Shown piece after piece: positions 61,083 through 64,000 of a stretch of DNA of 64,000 bases. The notes under the pieces were generated by a model. The model was given only the letters and a program-made list of their open reading frames with translations. It had not been told where the DNA came from and made no database searches. This DNA comes from DASQPR01 sp963836775 (lineage in GTDB: Bacteria > Actinomycetota > Actinomycetes > Mycobacteriales > Micromonosporaceae): contig CAWIKR010000003.1 of NCBI GenBank assembly GCA_963836775.1, positions 372,001 through 436,000 of the forward strand, read 5' to 3'. Each line of letters begins with the position of its first letter. The first letter of the stretch is position 1. Both the position numbers and the translations under genes were made by a program.

Positions 61083-61741
61083 AGAAGACGCTGGACCCGG
61101 AGGTCGCGGTCTACTACGCGCAGGTCGCCGAGGCGCTGCGAGATCTGCCCGCGGCGCAGCGCGCCGACCTTCTCGAGGATCTGATGCCGCACCTGCGGGA
61201 AGTGGCGGCCGAGGGTGCTGAGCTGGACCTGCGGTTGGGTGCCCCGACCGCGTACGCGGACGAGTTGCGGGCCGCGGCCGGACTGCCGCCGGCATCGGCA
61301 CCGACCTCGGAAGTGGCTCAGCATCTGCGCCGGGAAGTGCGTGAACTCGCCGATCACGCAGGTCGGGCAGTGGCGGGGTTGTTGGGGTTCGGATCGCTGG
61401 AGCGGCTTCTGGGCGCCGTCCGGCCGGCCTGGTGGCTGGCCCGCGGCTACGTCGCCGGCATGATCGTCACCGGCGCGGTGTTCGGCTGGCATGACGGCGT
61501 CGTGCCGCGCGCCGAGCTGATCAATAGCGCCACTCCGGGCGGTGCCATCTTCGTGGGTTGTGTCGTGGTGCTGGCGGCGGTGGTGGGCTCGGTGCGGATC
61601 GGCCGGATGACGATCGGTTGGCCGCTGGAGCGGCGCTTGGCGCTGTGGGTGCTCGATGCCGTGCTGCTCGGCATCGCCCTGGCCGCGCTTCACAATGCCG
61701 ATGCGGCGGCCCGGCTGTCCCACGAGCTCTATGGCAAGTGA
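61079..61741 (+). CDS. HAAS/DUF1700-type membrane protein
   Basis: The protein has 220 residues. A helical N-terminus with the pattern YYAQVAEALRDLPAAQRADLLEDLMPHL is typical of the HAAS domain found with PadR regulators. Three membrane segments follow (about 118-140, 155-175, 190-208). ATG 61079 overlaps the PadR stop. PadR/HAAS pairs control unknown membrane functions; the neighbours give no more information. Confidence 0.82.
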   Translation: MKKTLDPEVAVYYAQVAEALRDLPAAQRADLLEDLMPHLREVAAEGAELDLRLGAPTAYADELRAAAGLPPASAPTSEVAQHLRREVRELADHAGRAVAGLLGFGSLERLLGAVRPAWWLARGYVAGMIVTGAVFGWHDGVVPRAELINSATPGGAIFVGCVVVLAAVVGSVRIGRMTIGWPLERRLALWVLDAVLLGIALAALHNADAAARLSHELYGK

Positions 61742-61848
61742 CTGCGCGCGATGCCGCGCGCGCACCCTCCTCGAGGGCCTCGGCGCGCAAGTTACCGGCG
61801 TCGATGTGGAGATGCGCCGGGCTGGTTGACTCCGATGATTTATCCGCA

Positions 61849-61880
61849 AACGGGCGGCCGCTGTCGGGCGGTCGCCCGTT
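61849..61880. terminator. Hairpin downstream of the PadR unit
   Basis: AACGGGCG (61849-61856) pairs with CGCCCGTT (61873-61880) around a GC-rich loop. A TT ends the stem; U-rich sequence is short. Confidence 0.45.
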
Positions 61881-62210
61881 GTGCTGCGGAGACTTTCACG
61901 ACTCAACCGCGAAACTAGCGTGACCCCGCGAGAAATATTTCGTGATTGTTATCGATGTATTGCGCGACTGCGCAAGGCACTGGCACGATGTCGGCACGGT
62001 CTGCAGCCCTGAGGGGGCTCGGAGCCCGCTTCCGTTGCGGTGGCATCGATTCCGGCGCCGTGGTCATGACGCTGGCCGCCAACCGGACGGTCATCCCGAC
62101 CGGCCCGATGCGCCGCGGCGGAGGTGGGTCCCGTGAGCGCGGCGACCGCCATCCCGGGTCTCGACGTGACCGTTCGGGTCCTCGCCGAGGCATGACCTGA
62201 AGGAGTGCTC
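61881..62210. other. Non-coding upstream region of the glycoside hydrolase gene
   Basis: No reading frame here looks coding on either strand. An AT-rich patch (AAATATTTCG near 61930-61945) and GAAGGAG at 62199-62205 are the only clear signals; the latter is the ribosome site for the next gene. Confidence 0.5.
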
Positions 62211-64000
62211 ATGGGAGTCTCACGGCGGTCCCTCATCACCGGCGCCGTCGCCGGGTCCGCCATCGCCGCCATGCCGGCCGCGGAACTGCTGATGGCCGAT
62301 CCGGCCGCGGCTGCCAGTCCGCCGGGCGACGTCGTCGGCAAAATCACTGTCGGGTATCAGGGCTGGTTCGCCTGCATCGGCGATGGTGCGCCGATCAACG
62401 GCTGGTGGCACTGGTCGCAGAACTGGGGCGCCGCGCCGTCGCCGTCCAACAACGGAACCCTGCGCGCCTGGCCGGACATGCGCGACTACACGCACAAATA
62501 CCAGACCGCGTACGCGAATCTCGGCAACGGCGATCCGGCCACCCTCTTCTCGTCGTATGACCAGCAGACCGTGGACGCGCATTTTGCCTCGATGGCGGCG
62601 AACAACATCGACACGGCCGCGTTGCAGCGGTTCAACCCGACCGGTGGCGAAGGGCCGACCCGGGATGCGGTGACCGCCCGGGTCCGCACCTCGGCGGAGA
62701 CCTACGGCCGCAAGTTCTATGTCATGTATGACGTCACCGGCTGGACGAACATGCAGTCGGAGATCAAGAACGACTGGACCACCAAAATGTCGGCCTACAC
62801 CGCGTCGGCCGCCTATGCCAAGCAGAACGGCAAGCCGGTGGTCGGCATCTGGGGCTTCGGATTCAACGACACCAATCATCCGTGGGACGCGGCCACCTGC
62901 CTGGACGTCATCAACTGGTTCAAGTCCCAAGGCTGCTACGTGATGGGCGGAGTGCCGCGCGAGTGGCGCACCGGAGTCGGTGGATCCCGGGCCGGATATT
63001 CGGGCGTCTACCACGCCTTCAACATGATCTCGCCGTGGATGGTCGGTGCCATCGGGAACATCGCCGGTTCGGATGACGCGTACACCAATCTGACCGTGCC
63101 CGACCAGGCCGATTGCGCGGCAAACGGCATCGATTATCAACCCTGCGTCCTGCCCGGCGATGTCTCGGCGCGGCAGCGGGTGCACGGCGATTTCATGTGG
63201 CGGCAGTTCTACAACGTGTGCCGGGCCGGGGTTGCCGGCATCTACATCTCGATGTTCGACGAGTTCAACGAGGGCAACCAGATCTGCAAAACGGCCGAGA
63301 ACCAGTCGCAGATCCCGACCAACGCCGGCCTGCTTGGCCTGGATGAGGACGGCACCGTCTGCTCCTCCGACTACTACCTGCGGCTGACCGGCGACGGCGG
63401 CCGGATGCTCAAGGGCCAGCTCGCGCTCACCGCCACCCGGCCCACTCAGCCGGTGTCCGGCGGCGGCGACACCGTGCCGCCGACCGTGCCGACGAACCTG
63501 CACGTCACCGCGCACACCTCGTCGTCGATCTCGATCGCCTGGACGGCCTCCACCGACAACGTCGGCGTGACCGGTTATCGGATCCAGCAGAACGGCGTGG
63601 TGGTCGGATCGGTGAGCGGCACCACGACCGCATACACGGCGTCCGGCCTCAACCCGTCAACCACTTACTCGTACGCGGTTGCCGCGTTCGACGCGGCCGG
63701 CGACATCTCCGCCTACTCGGCTCCGGTCTCGCAGACCACCGACGCCTCATCCGGCGGTGGCACCACGAATCTGGCGTTGAACCGTCCAACGACCGAGTCC
63801 AGTCACACCCAGACCTACGCCTCGGGCAACGCCGTGGACGGCAACACCGGCACCTACTGGGAGTCCAACAACAGTGCCTTCCCACAGTGGATCCAGGTCG
63901 ATCTCGGCGCCGCCACGGCACTCGGAAAGCTGGTGCTGAAGCTGCCGCCGGGCTGGGGCGCGCGTACGCAGACACTGTCGATTCTGGGCAGCACCGACGG
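62211..64000 (+). CDS. Secreted glycoside hydrolase (GH71/GH99-like) with FN3 and F5/8 type C modules, 3' end outside
   Basis: At least 596 residues are present. The N-terminus has a Tat-like signal (SRRSLITGAVAGS, then a cut after AAAA near residue 37). Residues about 43-405 resemble the GH71/GH99-like domain annotated in actinobacteria as xylosidase/arabinosidase-type (VGYQGWFACIGDG, INGWWHWSQNWG, DTAALQRFNPTG, MFDEFNEG). An FN3 module (about 420-505) and the beginning of an F5/8 type C (discoidin) carbohydrate-binding domain (from about 517; NLALNRPTTESS, AVDGNTGTYWES) follow. GAAGGAG precedes the ATG. It would act outside the cell on a plant or fungal glycan and fits with the pentose genes nearby. 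Confidence 0.85.
   Translation, partial: MGVSRRSLITGAVAGSAIAAMPAAELLMADPAAAASPPGDVVGKITVGYQGWFACIGDGAPINGWWHWSQNWGAAPSPSNNGTLRAWPDMRDYTHKYQTAYANLGNGDPATLFSSYDQQTVDAHFASMAANNIDTAALQRFNPTGGEGPTRDAVTARVRTSAETYGRKFYVMYDVTGWTNMQSEIKNDWTTKMSAYTASAAYAKQNGKPVVGIWGFGFNDTNHPWDAATCLDVINWFKSQGCYVMGGVPREWRTGVGGSRAGYSGVYHAFNMISPWMVGAIGNIAGSDDAYTNLTVPDQADCAANGIDYQPCVLPGDVSARQRVHGDFMWRQFYNVCRAGVAGIYISMFDEFNEGNQICKTAENQSQIPTNAGLLGLDEDGTVCSSDYYLRLTGDGGRMLKGQLALTATRPTQPVSGGGDTVPPTVPTNLHVTAHTSSSISIAWTASTDNVGVTGYRIQQNGVVVGSVSGTTTAYTASGLNPSTTYSYAVAAFDAAGDISAYSAPVSQTTDASSGGGTTNLALNRPTTESSHTQTYASGNAVDGNTGTYWESNNSAFPQWIQVDLGAATALGKLVLKLPPGWGARTQTLSILGSTD

Noticed and set aside
1..64000. tRNA, rRNA, insertion sequences or prophage
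   Set aside because: No cloverleaf-like genes, ribosomal RNA stretches, transposases, integrases or phage genes were recognised by eye; a dedicated search could still find a short RNA.

Overview
The window is high-GC actinobacterial chromosome. The evidence is strongly GC-rich codon third positions, many GTG starts, a conservon-type DUF742/GTPase pair, a FadE5-like acyl-CoA dehydrogenase, Tat-type signals, a LAL-type LuxR regulator and ROK-regulated pentose genes. I cannot place the genus from sequence alone. No rRNA, tRNA, CRISPR array, prophage or intact insertion sequence was seen.

Left part (1-9.2 kb): a partial GlnX-like membrane protein, a DUF4352-type anchored protein, a class III CoA-transferase opposite an MFS carrier, a BlaI/M48-M56 pair, a small hydrophilic protein, an LPG-synthase-type membrane protein, an OsmC protein and a sirtuin. 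9.3-19.1 kb is one co-directional catabolic cluster: FadE5-like dehydrogenase, TetR, FabG, amidase, MaoC hydratase, quinone oxidoreductase, an APH-like kinase, a second acyl-CoA dehydrogenase and a thiolase. The kinase/dehydrogenase pair resembles a split ACAD10/11 or LvaA/LvaC, which suggests degradation of 4-hydroxyacyl-CoAs. A palindromic TetR-type operator precedes the first gene.

19.3-29 kb holds single genes and pairs: two VOC proteins, a stand-alone LigD-type polymerase, a lipoprotein next to a PP2C phosphatase, EamA/ArsR, ArsR/SRPBCC, exonuclease III, an orphan cvnC/cvnD pair and a GlsB-type protein. A 109-bp tandem repeat array lies at 29.0-29.5 kb, and a divergent copy sits just after the thiolase. 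29.6-36.8 kb is a tightly packed five-gene unit: two ABC exporters, an AAA ATPase, an NTF2-like protein and a DUF2207 membrane protein. 37-49 kb carries a prolyl oligopeptidase, a RibD-like reductase, a PfkB kinase, a DCoH-like/VOC fusion, MerR, a DUF4188 protein with a 33-bp coding minisatellite, a frameshifted phospholipase D, a PemK-like protein, a 941-residue LuxR regulator and a YceI protein.

49.3-60.7 kb is a sugar regulon. A minus-strand series (ROK regulator, RbsA-like ATPase, permease, binding lipoprotein, Gfo/Idh/MocA oxidoreductase, sugar isomerase) ends at a strong hairpin. A second ROK regulator is divergent from xylA-xylB. The RbsA-like gene carries about six frameshifts and the oxidoreductase two, while their neighbours are intact. 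The right end holds a PadR/HAAS-type pair and a secreted glycoside hydrolase with FN3 and discoidin-type modules that runs off the edge.
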